NCBI GenBank assembly: GCA_965662545.1
Contig: CBFIHZ010000034.1
Coordinates: forward strand, 1 to 38,569
DNA length: 38,569 nucleotides
From: CPC320 sp002684375
GTDB taxonomy: Bacteria > Pseudomonadota > Alphaproteobacteria > Rhodobacterales > Rhodobacteraceae
Direction: 5' to 3'
This document shows, piece after piece, positions 8,104 to 16,690 of the stretch (its first letter is position 1; each line of letters opens with the position of its first letter). The translations under genes and the position numbers were made by a program. The notes below the pieces were generated by a model. That model was not told where the DNA came from and did no database searches. It saw only the letters and a list, made by a program, of their open reading frames with translations.

Positions 8104-9645
8104 ATGACATCTATTCTAAAATCCGTATTGCTCGCCACGATCATCGTAAACCTCTCTAGTGTTAAGGCACTAGCAGACGTCACAAGCCAACAGGTCTGGG
8201 ACGGCCTGCGCACAGCCATGACAGCATCAGGATTTAAAATAAGCGCCTCAGAGGCACGAAACGGTAATCGTTTAACCATTGGGGATTTACAGATGAGCAG
8301 GCGCGTTCAAGACCCCGGCAGTGACGCATCCGGAACCATCAGCCTCTCGGTTTCAAGCCTGCAGTTCTTGGACAAGGGCGATGGCACAGTCACTATTGTT
8401 TTGCCTGACCAAATACCAGTTATTCTTCATGTTAATAGCCCCGAGGACGGTGCTTTTGATGTCCAATTTGACCTAACCCAACGCAATCTTGTAATACGTG
8501 CGTCTGGCAAACCGGATGAAATACGACATGATTATGCAGCCGAGGCCGTCGGGCTGGATCTGCGAAAGTTGGTGCTTGATCGTACCGAAGTGCCAGGCGC
8601 AGACGTGCATGCAGACCTAAGTCTGGTCAATGTCAGCGGCACGTCCATAAGCGCAATACAGACCGATCGAAACTATACCCAAAACCTCAACATCGGTCGC
8701 ATGTCATATCAGGCTTCCATTTCGTTACCCGGCCCATCCGAGACAAGTTACAACCTTTCAGGACTGACCACGGGGTTAGAATTTACTGGCACGACCGCGC
8801 TGCCTCTTATCCTGAACTGGTCTGACCCATTGGCAGTTTTGATGGATGGTGCCGGTTTTGACGCAACTTGGCGGTATGACCAGACAGAGAGCGATATTTC
8901 CTCAGTCGAGAGCGGCGAAAAATACCAACAAAGCAGTAAGATTACAGCAGGATCAGGCAGATTGGCGCTGAATAATCAGCGGCTTTTATACAAGGGTACA
9001 TCGGCACAATCAAATCTGTTTCTGGTGATGGACCAGTTGCCGTTTCCGATCTCGCTGAGCCTCGCAAAAGCGGCGGCAAATGTGCTTTTGCCACTGACTG
9101 CCAGCCCAACGGCACAGCCGTTCAATCTCGGTTTGTCCCTGTCTGATTTTGTTATGTCTGACATGTTGTGGGCGCTGTTTGATTATGATGAAATTCTGCC
9201 CAGAGACCCTATTTCGCTGGCGTTAGAGATATCCGGCACAGCAAAGGTCTTGCTCGATATCTTTTCACCCGGCGCGATTGAAGCCCTTGGGCAGGATGAC
9301 TTTATGCCTTTTGAACTTGAAGACATCGATATTGGCCGGTTGCATCTGGCCGGCGGTGGGGCCGCGCTGGAGGGCGCGGGCCACTTTGAGTTTGACAATA
9401 GCGATTTCGAAACCTTTGAGGGTATGCCCCGCCCAAGAGGCCGTTTTGAGACCGAACTCAAGGGCGGAAACCGCTTGCTCGACCGGTTAATCGAGATAGG
9501 ATTAATACAACAGAGCGACGCGATGGCCATGCGTATGATGCTCAGTATGTTCACCATACCCGGTGAGGGGAATGACATTTTAAAAATGCTTCTTGAGGTG
9601 ACCGAAGAGGGGCGCGTCTTGTCGAACGGACAACGCATTCGCTGA
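8104..9645 (+). CDS. DUF2125 family secreted protein
   Basis: A 513-residue protein with an N-terminal signal peptide (hydrophobic residues 5-20, probable cleavage after ALA near residue 24), so likely periplasmic or membrane-attached. The body is rich in beta-strand-like repeats of alternating polar and hydrophobic residues. The C-terminal third has the segment LSLSDFVMSDMLWALFDYDE followed by LPRDPISLALEISGTAKVLL, which I recognise from the DUF2125 family of Rhodobacterales. No catalytic motif is visible and the function is unknown. An AGGA ribosome site sits 7 bp before the ATG. It stands alone, divergent from the SDR gene. Bases 9646-9840 after it contain no gene. Confidence 0.8.
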   Translation: MTSILKSVLLATIIVNLSSVKALADVTSQQVWDGLRTAMTASGFKISASEARNGNRLTIGDLQMSRRVQDPGSDASGTISLSVSSLQFLDKGDGTVTIVLPDQIPVILHVNSPEDGAFDVQFDLTQRNLVIRASGKPDEIRHDYAAEAVGLDLRKLVLDRTEVPGADVHADLSLVNVSGTSISAIQTDRNYTQNLNIGRMSYQASISLPGPSETSYNLSGLTTGLEFTGTTALPLILNWSDPLAVLMDGAGFDATWRYDQTESDISSVESGEKYQQSSKITAGSGRLALNNQRLLYKGTSAQSNLFLVMDQLPFPISLSLAKAAANVLLPLTASPTAQPFNLGLSLSDFVMSDMLWALFDYDEILPRDPISLALEISGTAKVLLDIFSPGAIEALGQDDFMPFELEDIDIGRLHLAGGGAALEGAGHFEFDNSDFETFEGMPRPRGRFETELKGGNRLLDRLIEIGLIQQSDAMAMRMMLSMFTIPGEGNDILKMLLEVTEEGRVLSNGQRIR

Positions 9646-9840
9646 ATTCCTCAGGCGGAAACTGCAGGCCTATAACCTTACAATTAGAGGGTAAAAATCT
9701 GTTCTGCAGGTTGCTAAAATATCCTCAAAAATACCCATGAGGTGGCGATTTGAGACTTAGCGTGCCGAAAAGCAAACTGTACCGCTTGCACCCCTGCCCT
9801 GTGCGAGCTACCTGATAATGGCAAAAACTAAGGAAACCGG

Positions 9841-11187
9841 ATGTCGCACACCCTGCAAGACCTGACCGAACTGCTGCTGAATGCTGCTAAAAAATCTGGT
9901 GCTGACGATGCCGATGCGATGGCCATACAAGGCCAATCTCTATCAATAAACGTGCGTGGCGGACAGCTTGAGCAAGCCGAACGTGCCGAAGGTATAGATA
10001 TCGGCCTTCGGGTGCTGATCGGGCAGCGGCAAGCCAGCGTATCTGCCTCGGATATTAACGCGTCAACAATCTCAGAGATGGCAGAGCGCGCGGTGGCGAT
10101 GGCAAATGAGGCACCGATAGATCCCTATATCGGTCTGGCCGACTCCGACGCGCTGGCGCAATCTTGGGATATCGCGGCGCTTGAACTTTGTGATCCAACG
10201 CCGGAACCCTCACCTGACGCTCTTCAAAATGATGCCGAGCAGGCCGAGCAGGCGGCGCTGGGCGCAACCGGCATTTCTCAGGTCGAGTCCGCCTCAGCTG
10301 GCTACAGCCACCATGCAATACACCTTGCCACCAGCAATGGCTTTGCCGGCGGCTACGCACGCACTGGCCGTTCGATATCTTGTGTGGCCGTGGCCGGAAC
10401 CGGCAGCGAAATGGAATCCGACTACGATGCAGACAGCCGAATATTTCAGAGTGATTTGCGCCAGGCTGCCGAAATAGGCCAGCGCGCCGCCGGCCGCAGC
10501 TTGGAACGTCTAGGCGCCCGCAAACCCAAAACCGGGGCCTTTCCTGTGTTATTTGACGAGCGCGTCGCGGCCTCGCTGATCGGCCATTTGCTGGCCGCCT
10601 CCAATGGCAGCGCCATCGCGCGGGGCGGCTCATGGTTGCGCAACAGCTTGGGCAAGCAGGTCTTGCCCAAAGCCCTGTCAATCATCGAAGACCCACACCG
10701 GCCGCGCGCATCTGGGTCTCGCCCTTTTGATGGCGAAGGCCTGCCAACGGCCCAGCGCAACATCGTCGAGAACGGAGTGTTGCAGGGCTGGACTTTGGAT
10801 CTTGCGACAGCGCGTAAACTTGACATGACTTCGACGGCGAACGCGGCCCGCGGCACTGGATCCCCCCCCGGACCTGCCAATTGGAACGCCTCTGTGACCC
10901 AGGGCCATCACAGCCGCCAAGACCTGATACGCGACATGGGAACCGGATTGCTGGTCACCTCAATGATTGGCGCAACGATCAACCCCAATACCGGCGATTA
11001 TTCTCGCGGGGCTGCCGGTTTCTGGGTTGAAAATGGCGAGATTGCCTATCCCGTGAACGAATGCACGATTGCGGGGTCCCTGCCCGAAATGCTGTTAACC
11101 CTGATCCCCGCCAATGACGCCCGTTTGCATCTATCGCGCGTTGTACCATCATGCCTGATCGAAGGGATGACCCTTGCCGGAGAGTGA
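9841..11187 (+). CDS. pmbA: TldE/PmbA family metalloprotease-related protein
   Basis: A 448-residue TldD/PmbA (TldE) family protein. TldE is the partner of TldD in a cytoplasmic heterodimeric zinc protease that degrades unfolded peptides and matures some ribosomal peptides (microcin B17, PQQ leader in other bacteria). TldE itself lacks the zinc-binding HExxxH motif, and none is seen here. Family landmarks are LRVLIGQRQASVS near residue 58, the FPVLFDERVAASLIGHLL segment near residue 235, SGSRPFDGEGLPTAQRNIVE near residue 290 and GDYSRGAAGFWVENGEI near residue 388. The partner tldD is not in the window. The end overlaps cysQ by 14 bp, an arrangement shared by many Rhodobacterales. Confidence 0.92.
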   Translation: MSHTLQDLTELLLNAAKKSGADDADAMAIQGQSLSINVRGGQLEQAERAEGIDIGLRVLIGQRQASVSASDINASTISEMAERAVAMANEAPIDPYIGLADSDALAQSWDIAALELCDPTPEPSPDALQNDAEQAEQAALGATGISQVESASAGYSHHAIHLATSNGFAGGYARTGRSISCVAVAGTGSEMESDYDADSRIFQSDLRQAAEIGQRAAGRSLERLGARKPKTGAFPVLFDERVAASLIGHLLAASNGSAIARGGSWLRNSLGKQVLPKALSIIEDPHRPRASGSRPFDGEGLPTAQRNIVENGVLQGWTLDLATARKLDMTSTANAARGTGSPPGPANWNASVTQGHHSRQDLIRDMGTGLLVTSMIGATINPNTGDYSRGAAGFWVENGEIAYPVNECTIAGSLPEMLLTLIPANDARLHLSRVVPSCLIEGMTLAGE

Positions 11188-11956
11188 CCTTAGGGTCCTG
11201 ATTGAGGCAGCGCGTGCAGCGGGGGATGTCGCACGTCGCTTTGACGGCCCCAGCGCAAAGCTGTGGCACAAGCCCGACGACGCCGGGCCAGTGACCGAAG
11301 CTGATCTCGCCGTCAATGAGCTGCTACATCAGCGATTGACGCAGGCGCGACCTGACTATGGTTGGCTGTCCGAAGAAACTGAGGACGGCGCGACGCGGCT
11401 GCAAACCCAACGGGTGTTTGTCATTGATCCGATCGACGGCACCCGGAGTTTCATCAAAGGCGACGATACATGGGCACATGCGTTGGCGATTGCCGATCGC
11501 GGGCAGATCACCGCGGCAGTGGTTTACCTGCCAATGCTGGATAAATTATACAGCGCCGCCCTCGGACAGGGCGCATTCCTGAACGGGCAAGCCATTGCCG
11601 CAACGAACAGCCAGAGCCTAACCAAGGCGCAGGTATTGACCACCCGCACCAATTTAGAACCACAGCACTGGCGTGGAGCCGTGCCGGTATTCCAACGTCA
11701 CCACCGCCCATCCATCGCCTATCGGCTGGCGCTTGTTGCCGAAGGACGCTTTGAGGCAATGTTCACCTTCCGCAACAGCTGGGAATGGGACATCGCCGCG
11801 GGTGCCTTAATCGCCACAGAGGCCGGCGCGACCGTGACCGACAAACACGGCGCCCCACTGCGCTTTAACAACCCCAAACCACAGTCCCAAGGTGTGATTG
11901 CCGCCGGCGCAACCTTGCATCCGCAGATCGTGTCTCATCTGGCCTATACTGTCTGA
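11174..11956 (+). CDS. cysQ: 3'(2'),5'-bisphosphate nucleotidase CysQ / inositol monophosphatase family
   Basis: A Mg-dependent phosphatase of the inositol monophosphatase superfamily, 260 residues. Metal-binding motifs are the SEETED segment near residue 66, DPIDGTRSF near residue 85 and WEWDIAAGALIATEAG near residue 201. CysQ members remove the 3' phosphate from PAP formed in sulfate assimilation. Inositol or histidinol phosphatase activity cannot be excluded from sequence alone. The start is a TTG at 11174 inside pmbA, supported by a GAAGGGA ribosome site and by the usual family start (MPESDLRVLIEAARAAG). No better start exists in frame. Convergent with the SnoaL gene that follows. Confidence 0.88.
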   Translation: MPESDLRVLIEAARAAGDVARRFDGPSAKLWHKPDDAGPVTEADLAVNELLHQRLTQARPDYGWLSEETEDGATRLQTQRVFVIDPIDGTRSFIKGDDTWAHALAIADRGQITAAVVYLPMLDKLYSAALGQGAFLNGQAIAATNSQSLTKAQVLTTRTNLEPQHWRGAVPVFQRHHRPSIAYRLALVAEGRFEAMFTFRNSWEWDIAAGALIATEAGATVTDKHGAPLRFNNPKPQSQGVIAAGATLHPQIVSHLAYTV

Positions 11957-12031
11957 TCCTTCACCGTCCAAACACCCACTTTTCCAACGGGTCACAGCGC
12001 GTGGCTGGCCTAAACCCTGCGGCAGGCAGAG

Positions 12032-13063
12032 CTATGGATCGGGGGGCAAGTCAGTCAGCGGATCCCCGCGAAGGTGACGCAATCTGGCCAAAACGTCCAA
12101 TCCCATCTGCTTAAAAATCCATAAAATATCAATCGGGACCCAGTTTTCCTGAATCACCCCATTTTCAAGCCGGTAGAAATCCATCACCCGCATCTCGATA
12201 TGTTTGCCCGTGGCAGGAAGACCCAACCACTCGCCCAGATGCGTGCCCGTTACCGAAGGCCAACCGCCGGTGACGACATAATCACCATCTCCGATGCGCA
12301 CATAGTGCCCGGCACCCTTGCGATCGGGATAGCCAACCAGAAAAGGTATCTGATGATGCGCCCGAAACCCGGTCATGCCACGGGTCTGACCAATGCCCGA
12401 AGGCCCATACCACAGGAAATTATCAGCCCAATATGCGCCATGCTGCATACTGTCGAGCGACTTGCCATCGAACGACCCCAATGCGTTATGCATCGCGATC
12501 ACCGTATCAAACGCCGTCTGGCCGCCCGCGGGATCGCTGGTGTGCAACCGCACCCCGTCGTTGGTCGCCGGACCCGACCACATACCTTCGGCGCCAAGCG
12601 AGGGTGCGATGGGCCAACACCCCGCCTGCCCCATCAGATCCAGCAAATCCAACATCACATAGGACTGGGCAATTTTACCCTCAACCAGATGATGCACCTC
12701 ACAAACCCGCAAATTCACCACACCATGGGTTGCCGGAATACCGCAAAGATCATTCAGAAAACTGCCTTGGTAATGCCCCATCGACGCTACCAAAACCCGT
12801 CCTTCAAGATCATCGGGCATGCGCGCATCGGCTTTGCTGTTGCCTGCCACAAAAATCTGGTCGCGGCGCTGCATATCTGGCAAAGCATAGCGCAACTGTG
12901 ACCAAACCCGGCGGATCGCCTCAAGACCCTGCAGCTGATTGAACGGATGACTGGCCCATAACTGCGCATTCGAATGATAGATCAAAGCCGGATCAGCGCC
13001 CTGCGCAACCGCAGTCAATCCGGCATGTAAACTTTGTTTCAAGGAGGTCAAAGACACGGTCAT
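12032..13063 (-). CDS. Tandem SnoaL/NTF2-fold protein (copy A)
   Basis: A 343-residue protein made of two SnoaL-like (polyketide-cyclase type, NTF2-fold) domains, about residues 10-150 and 185-330. Domain 2 shows WYGPSGIG, then VTGGWPSVTGTHLGEWLGLP, then VMDFYRLENG and ENWVPIDILWIFKQMG, the same blocks found in the other copies here. SnoaL-fold enzymes catalyse cyclisations, isomerisations, dehydrations or hydroxylations on small ligands held in a conical pocket. The closest relative in this window is copy D at 20494 (shared HPF-x2-L-x-G-x-EA, RRD-x-I and GPAT-x-DG). No signal peptide, so cytoplasmic. It faces the ABC importer operon and shares its promoter region. No Shine-Dalgarno sequence is visible before the ATG. 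Confidence 0.85.
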   Translation of the reverse strand: MTVSLTSLKQSLHAGLTAVAQGADPALIYHSNAQLWASHPFNQLQGLEAIRRVWSQLRYALPDMQRRDQIFVAGNSKADARMPDDLEGRVLVASMGHYQGSFLNDLCGIPATHGVVNLRVCEVHHLVEGKIAQSYVMLDLLDLMGQAGCWPIAPSLGAEGMWSGPATNDGVRLHTSDPAGGQTAFDTVIAMHNALGSFDGKSLDSMQHGAYWADNFLWYGPSGIGQTRGMTGFRAHHQIPFLVGYPDRKGAGHYVRIGDGDYVVTGGWPSVTGTHLGEWLGLPATGKHIEMRVMDFYRLENGVIQENWVPIDILWIFKQMGLDVLARLRHLRGDPLTDLPPDP

Positions 13064-13099
13064 AGAAGCAATCCCAATTTATACCGCAAGTGCACGGTG

Positions 13100-13121
13100 G
13101 TCTTTTTAAAACTGTAAAGAC
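13100..13121. promoter_or_regulatory. Palindrome GTCTTT-N10-AAAGAC in the divergent SnoaL/ABC promoter region
   Basis: Perfect 6-bp arms separated by 10 bp lie between copy A (minus) and the ABC operon (plus). The inner 18 bases resemble the palindrome at 975-992 at 16 of 18 positions. The site sits about 43 bp upstream of the candidate plus-strand -35 box, and about 17 bp upstream of a TATAAA-like minus-strand -10 (13083-13078). It is a candidate operator for the cluster, perhaps for the LacI-type regulator, although it lacks the central CG typical of many LacI-family sites. Confidence 0.4.
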
Positions 13122-13163
13122 AAATGCGAATTCAAGTTTTTTGCATAGGTATTCAAAAATCAC

Positions 13164-13193
13164 TTGTCAATCCTGCACCTCAGCGTCTACGAT
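13164..13193 (+). promoter_or_regulatory. Candidate sigma70 promoter of the ABC/SnoaL operon
   Basis: TTGTCA (13164-13169) and TACGAT (13188-13193) are separated by 18 bp and lie 40 bp before the ATPase start. The AGAGGA ribosome site follows at 13222-13227. Seen by eye only, with no transcript data. Confidence 0.4.
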
Positions 13194-13232
13194 ACTACAT
13201 CGCCGGGGATTACCGGGCCTCAGAGGACTTCT

Positions 13233-14282
13233 ATGGCACAGATTGAACTTATGAATGTCTCCAAGCGCTGGGGCAATTTTATCGGGGTCGACAATTTCAA
13301 CCTGACGATCGCGGACGAAGAGTTTTTAGTGCTTTTGGGGCCGTCGGGCTGCGGCAAAACCACTATGATGCGGATGATTGCTGGGCTCGAAGAAGCCAGC
13401 GAGGGCGACATTGTCATCGACGGCAAAGTGGTCAATGACCTTGAACCAAAAGACCGCGACATCGCCATGGTGTTCCAAAGCTATGGTCTGTATCCCAACA
13501 TGAACGTCTATGAGAACATTCGCTTTCCTCTAAAAGTGCGCAAGATCGATCACAAAACCCATGACGCACGGGTGCGCAAGGCCGCAGATATGGTAGAACT
13601 TGGGGAATTTCTGCACCGCAAACCGGCAGAACTGTCGGGAGGGCAACGTCAGAGGGTGGCTTTGGCGCGTGCCATTGTGCGCGAACCAAACGTGTTTTTA
13701 ATGGACGAGCCGCTGTCCAATCTGGATGCCAAGCTGCGGGTCTCGACCCGCGCGCAAATCAAAAACCTCAGCCATGAACTTAAGGTTACCACAATCTATG
13801 TCACCCATGACCAGATCGAGGCGATGACACTGGCTGACCGGGTTGTGGTGATGAAACAGGGCGTGGTGCAACAGGTCGGCACGCCAACAGATATTTATGA
13901 CAACCCCGCGAATACCTTTGTGGCCGGCTTTATCGGATCACCGGCAATGAACCTTCTGAAAGGGACCATGAAGGACGGCTGTTTTTCCGGCGACAACGTC
14001 GAGATCTCGGGCTTCTCTGCCGCCGACGGGCCCATCACGCTGGGGTTTCGTGCTGAGGATGCTGCGGTCTCGCCAAGTGTCGGTTCAATAAATGCCACAG
14101 TCTATACGATGGAGCTGCTGGGTGATGCCACGATGATCGCAGTCAAAGCCGGGGGGGCATTGGTCTCGGTCAAAGCTAATAAAGACTATCGCGCCAAGAT
14201 CGGGGATCAGGTTTCGATCTCGGTGCCACAAGAGATTTGCCATCTGTTTGATCCGTCCACAGGTGCGCGAATAAGGGCCTAG
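13233..14282 (+). CDS. ABC transporter ATP-binding protein (UgpC/MalK type)
   Basis: The 349-residue ATPase of a carbohydrate-type (CUT1) importer. Walker A GPSGCGKT is at residues 36-43, the Q-loop FQSYGLYPNM at 81-90, the signature LSGGQ at 134-138, Walker B FLMDEP at 155-160, and the H-loop in IYVTHDQ. A C-terminal MalK-like TOBE/regulatory domain follows from about residue 235 (FIGSPAMNLL). It drives uptake through the permeases encoded downstream. The start at 13233 follows an AGAGGA ribosome site at 5-bp spacing and gives the standard MAQIELMNVSKRWG start; a longer frame from TTG at 13164 overlaps the likely promoter. First gene of the plus-strand operon. Substrate class by family is sugars, polyols or glycerol-phosphate-like compounds. 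Confidence 0.95.
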   Translation: MAQIELMNVSKRWGNFIGVDNFNLTIADEEFLVLLGPSGCGKTTMMRMIAGLEEASEGDIVIDGKVVNDLEPKDRDIAMVFQSYGLYPNMNVYENIRFPLKVRKIDHKTHDARVRKAADMVELGEFLHRKPAELSGGQRQRVALARAIVREPNVFLMDEPLSNLDAKLRVSTRAQIKNLSHELKVTTIYVTHDQIEAMTLADRVVVMKQGVVQQVGTPTDIYDNPANTFVAGFIGSPAMNLLKGTMKDGCFSGDNVEISGFSAADGPITLGFRAEDAAVSPSVGSINATVYTMELLGDATMIAVKAGGALVSVKANKDYRAKIGDQVSISVPQEICHLFDPSTGARIRA

Positions 14283-14368
14283 GCCTTCATAATCCGCCCC
14301 GATCCGGATGGGGTATAACCCGGGGTTCCGTCACTTTTGACGCCCCCCGACATAACAGGGAGACACGC

Positions 14369-15592
14369 ATGTTTCTGAATAAAATAGCCTTGGCTGGATC
14401 GCTTGCCGTTCTGACCTCTACCGCGTCTTACGCGTGCGAAATTTCGGCCCGCGTCAGTATTGTAGGCAATGAATTTCCCGCAATTCAAACCGTTGGAGCC
14501 GGAGCGCAGGAATGCGCAGGCGCCGAAGTCAAAACCAACCTGACCGCTGACCACCAGAAAATTAACGTGGCTGGTATGCAGGGCAACCCGGCAGAATACA
14601 CATCTGCTATCGTTGCCAACTCGTCCATTGTGGCACTGATGAACGAAGACGTCATTCGCCCAATTGATGATCTGGTGGCCAAACACGGTCAACACCTTAA
14701 GAGCAACCAGTTGATTACCATCGACGGCAAGGTCATGGCCGTGGCCTTTATGGCGAACGCACAGCATCTGGTCTATCGCGCCGACGTGCTGGAAAAAATT
14801 GGTATGGAGCCACCAAAAACTTACGAGGACATGTTGGCTGCAGCACAGAAAATTCGCGAAATGGGTCTGATGCAGAACCCAGTCGGCGGCGCTTATAAGG
14901 CTGGTTGGAACCTAGCACAAGAATTCAACAATATGTATATCGGCCATGGCGGAGCCTTCTTCAAAGATGGATCAGCTGAGGTGGCGATTAACAATGCCCA
15001 AGGCGTTGCAACACTCAATATGATGAAGGCGCTGTCAGAGTATATGAACCCTGATTTCCTGACCCATGATTCCAATGCCACCAACGCAGAATTCCGCGCC
15101 GGTAATGTCGCCATCATGAATATGTGGGGGTCACGCGCAGCCACTCTGGTCGAAGCCGAAGGCGTTGATCAGTCAGTGAAAGACGGGTTTGCGATTGCAG
15201 GCCCGATGACCGTTGGCGGCGGCTCTATGCCTGCAACCACCCTGTGGTGGGATGGCTGGACCGTTGCAAAAAACACCTCAGACGCCGAAGCTGAGGCAAC
15301 CTTTATCGCAATGACCCATGCCATTCGTCCCGAAATGCTTAACGACACAACCTCGACGCAAGCGGTCTGGCTGATCGACGGCTATCAGCCGACACCAGCG
15401 GCAATTGGGGTGTTTGCGGCAGCAAATGCAGGATCAACACCCTATCCGATGGTCCCCTATCAAGGCTTGTTGCACAGCGCATTGGGTGCCGAACTGGGCG
15501 ACTTTATGCAAGGTAAGGAAAGCGCTGAACAGGCCCTTGCCGATATCGAGGCCGCCTATACGGCAGCCGCCAAAGAAAAAGGCTTTCTCTAA
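14369..15592 (+). CDS. ABC transporter extracellular solute-binding protein (family 1)
   Basis: A 407-residue periplasmic binding protein with a clear signal peptide (MFLNKIALAGSLAVLTSTAS, cleavage near residue 22, mature start around CEISARVS). The order of elements fits family 1 (MalE/UgpB-like) proteins: MNEDVIRPIDDL, then the hinge-proximal FMANAQHLVYRADVLEKIG, then FRAGNVAIMNMWGSR and a tryptophan-rich TTLWWDGWTVAKN that probably lines the binding site. Two cysteines near the mature N-terminus (ACEIS and QECAG) could form a disulfide. It captures the substrate and passes it to the two permeases. A GGGAG ribosome site precedes the ATG. A stable hairpin follows at 15607-15633. Confidence 0.93.
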   Translation: MFLNKIALAGSLAVLTSTASYACEISARVSIVGNEFPAIQTVGAGAQECAGAEVKTNLTADHQKINVAGMQGNPAEYTSAIVANSSIVALMNEDVIRPIDDLVAKHGQHLKSNQLITIDGKVMAVAFMANAQHLVYRADVLEKIGMEPPKTYEDMLAAAQKIREMGLMQNPVGGAYKAGWNLAQEFNNMYIGHGGAFFKDGSAEVAINNAQGVATLNMMKALSEYMNPDFLTHDSNATNAEFRAGNVAIMNMWGSRAATLVEAEGVDQSVKDGFAIAGPMTVGGGSMPATTLWWDGWTVAKNTSDAEAEATFIAMTHAIRPEMLNDTTSTQAVWLIDGYQPTPAAIGVFAAANAGSTPYPMVPYQGLLHSALGAELGDFMQGKESAEQALADIEAAYTAAAKEKGFL

Positions 15593-15606
15593 ACAGCCTA
15601 TGCCTT

Positions 15607-15633
15607 ATCAGAGAGGGGTCTCCCCTCTCTGAT
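15607..15633 (+). other. Strong stem-loop between binding-protein and permease genes
   Basis: Perfect 12-bp arms (ATCAGAGAGGGG pairing with the complementary CCCCTCTCTGAT) enclose a 3-base TCT loop, 15 bp after the binding-protein stop codon and 29 bp before the permease start. No T-run follows, so it is unlikely to be a full terminator. In the well-studied mal operon of enterobacteria, a hairpin in this place protects the upstream mRNA, so that binding protein is made in excess over membrane parts. The same use is inferred here. Confidence 0.7.
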
Positions 15634-15661
15634 CCATTCGATTGTTGATCGGACCGCCCCG

Positions 15662-16687
15662 TTGAAACACAAAACATTCTTCTGGTTTTTTGCCCCAACC
15701 GGGTTGGCCATGCTGTTGTGCATCGCGCTGCCACTGGTCTCGGTTCTGGTACAATCCGTCCACACACCCCATGATGCAGTTCTCATCGAGACGAAAAACT
15801 GCGGCCCATTTGGCTGTAAAATGGCAACTTCGATAGATCAGGACGCCACAGCCGCGCTGCGCGAAAGCCAACCACTGGGTAAATTTGTCGGCGCGGATAT
15901 TTTTTTGGACCGTGGTCATTTAGCCATTTCCGAAGTTGCAGACACCTGGCGATCCTCTGATGGATGGGTGTCCTTTTTTTCTGGTCTCAGTAACTTGCCG
16001 TTTTACCGCGCAATGTCTTTTACCCTGACCTATACGTTTGTGGTAACGCCCCTGCTGATTATTCTCGGGCTGATGATCGCGCTGGCGGTCAATTCCCTCC
16101 ACCGCCTGCTCAAGGGGGTCGTCATTTTTTTCTCGCTATTGCCAATGATCGTCTCGCCGTTGATCGGCTCGCTGGTGCTGTTCTGGATGATTGATAGCCG
16201 CGGTATTCTGGGGTCTGCCCTGCAATGGATGGCCAATGATCCGGATCTGTCACTTAAAGCCTCGACCGGGTTGACCTGGGTGATGTTGATTGTCTATGGC
16301 GTCTGGCACGCAGCGCCCTTTGCCTTTGTCGTGTTTTACGCGGGCCTGCAGACCCTGCCGAAAGACCAGTTGGAAAGCGCTATGATCGATGGCGCCACCC
16401 GGGGCCAGCAAGTGCGCTATGTGGTGATCCCACATCTGATGCCTTTGGTAACCTTTGTGGCGCTGATCCAGCTGATGGATAATTTCCGCGTCTTCGAGCC
16501 GATCGTCGGGTTTAATGCCGAGGCGCATGCAACGTCTTTGTCATGGTTCATCTTTAATGATCTGGGGGGCGAAACACGCTTGTTCTCTTCGGCCGCCGCC
16601 TCGTCGGTTTTGACAATCATCGGCGTGGCCATCCTGCTCTCGCCGGTACTTTTGCGCACCTGGCGCGACTTTAGAGGAAAGGCGTGA
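15662..16687 (+). CDS. ABC transporter permease, first (MalF/UgpA type)
   Basis: An inner-membrane permease of 341 residues with about six hydrophobic segments. TM1 is near residues 7-30, and the rest lie between about 120 and 335. The cytoplasmic EAA loop that contacts the ATPase is ESAMIDGATRGQQVRYVVIP, near residue 238. Between TM1 and TM2 lies an unusually long periplasmic stretch of roughly 90 residues containing CGPFGC, a possible disulfide pair. The start is a TTG at 15662 with a weak ribosome site. The first ATG in frame would remove most of TM1, and no ATG or GTG occurs upstream in frame before the hairpin. It pairs with the next permease. Confidence 0.9.
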   Translation: MKHKTFFWFFAPTGLAMLLCIALPLVSVLVQSVHTPHDAVLIETKNCGPFGCKMATSIDQDATAALRESQPLGKFVGADIFLDRGHLAISEVADTWRSSDGWVSFFSGLSNLPFYRAMSFTLTYTFVVTPLLIILGLMIALAVNSLHRLLKGVVIFFSLLPMIVSPLIGSLVLFWMIDSRGILGSALQWMANDPDLSLKASTGLTWVMLIVYGVWHAAPFAFVVFYAGLQTLPKDQLESAMIDGATRGQQVRYVVIPHLMPLVTFVALIQLMDNFRVFEPIVGFNAEAHATSLSWFIFNDLGGETRLFSSAAASSVLTIIGVAILLSPVLLRTWRDFRGKA

Positions 16688-16690
16688 CCC

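Noticed and set aside
12200..12901. Long plus-strand open frame inside SnoaL copy A
   Set aside because: Antisense shadow; the minus-strand frame has clear SnoaL motifs shared with four neighbouring genes.
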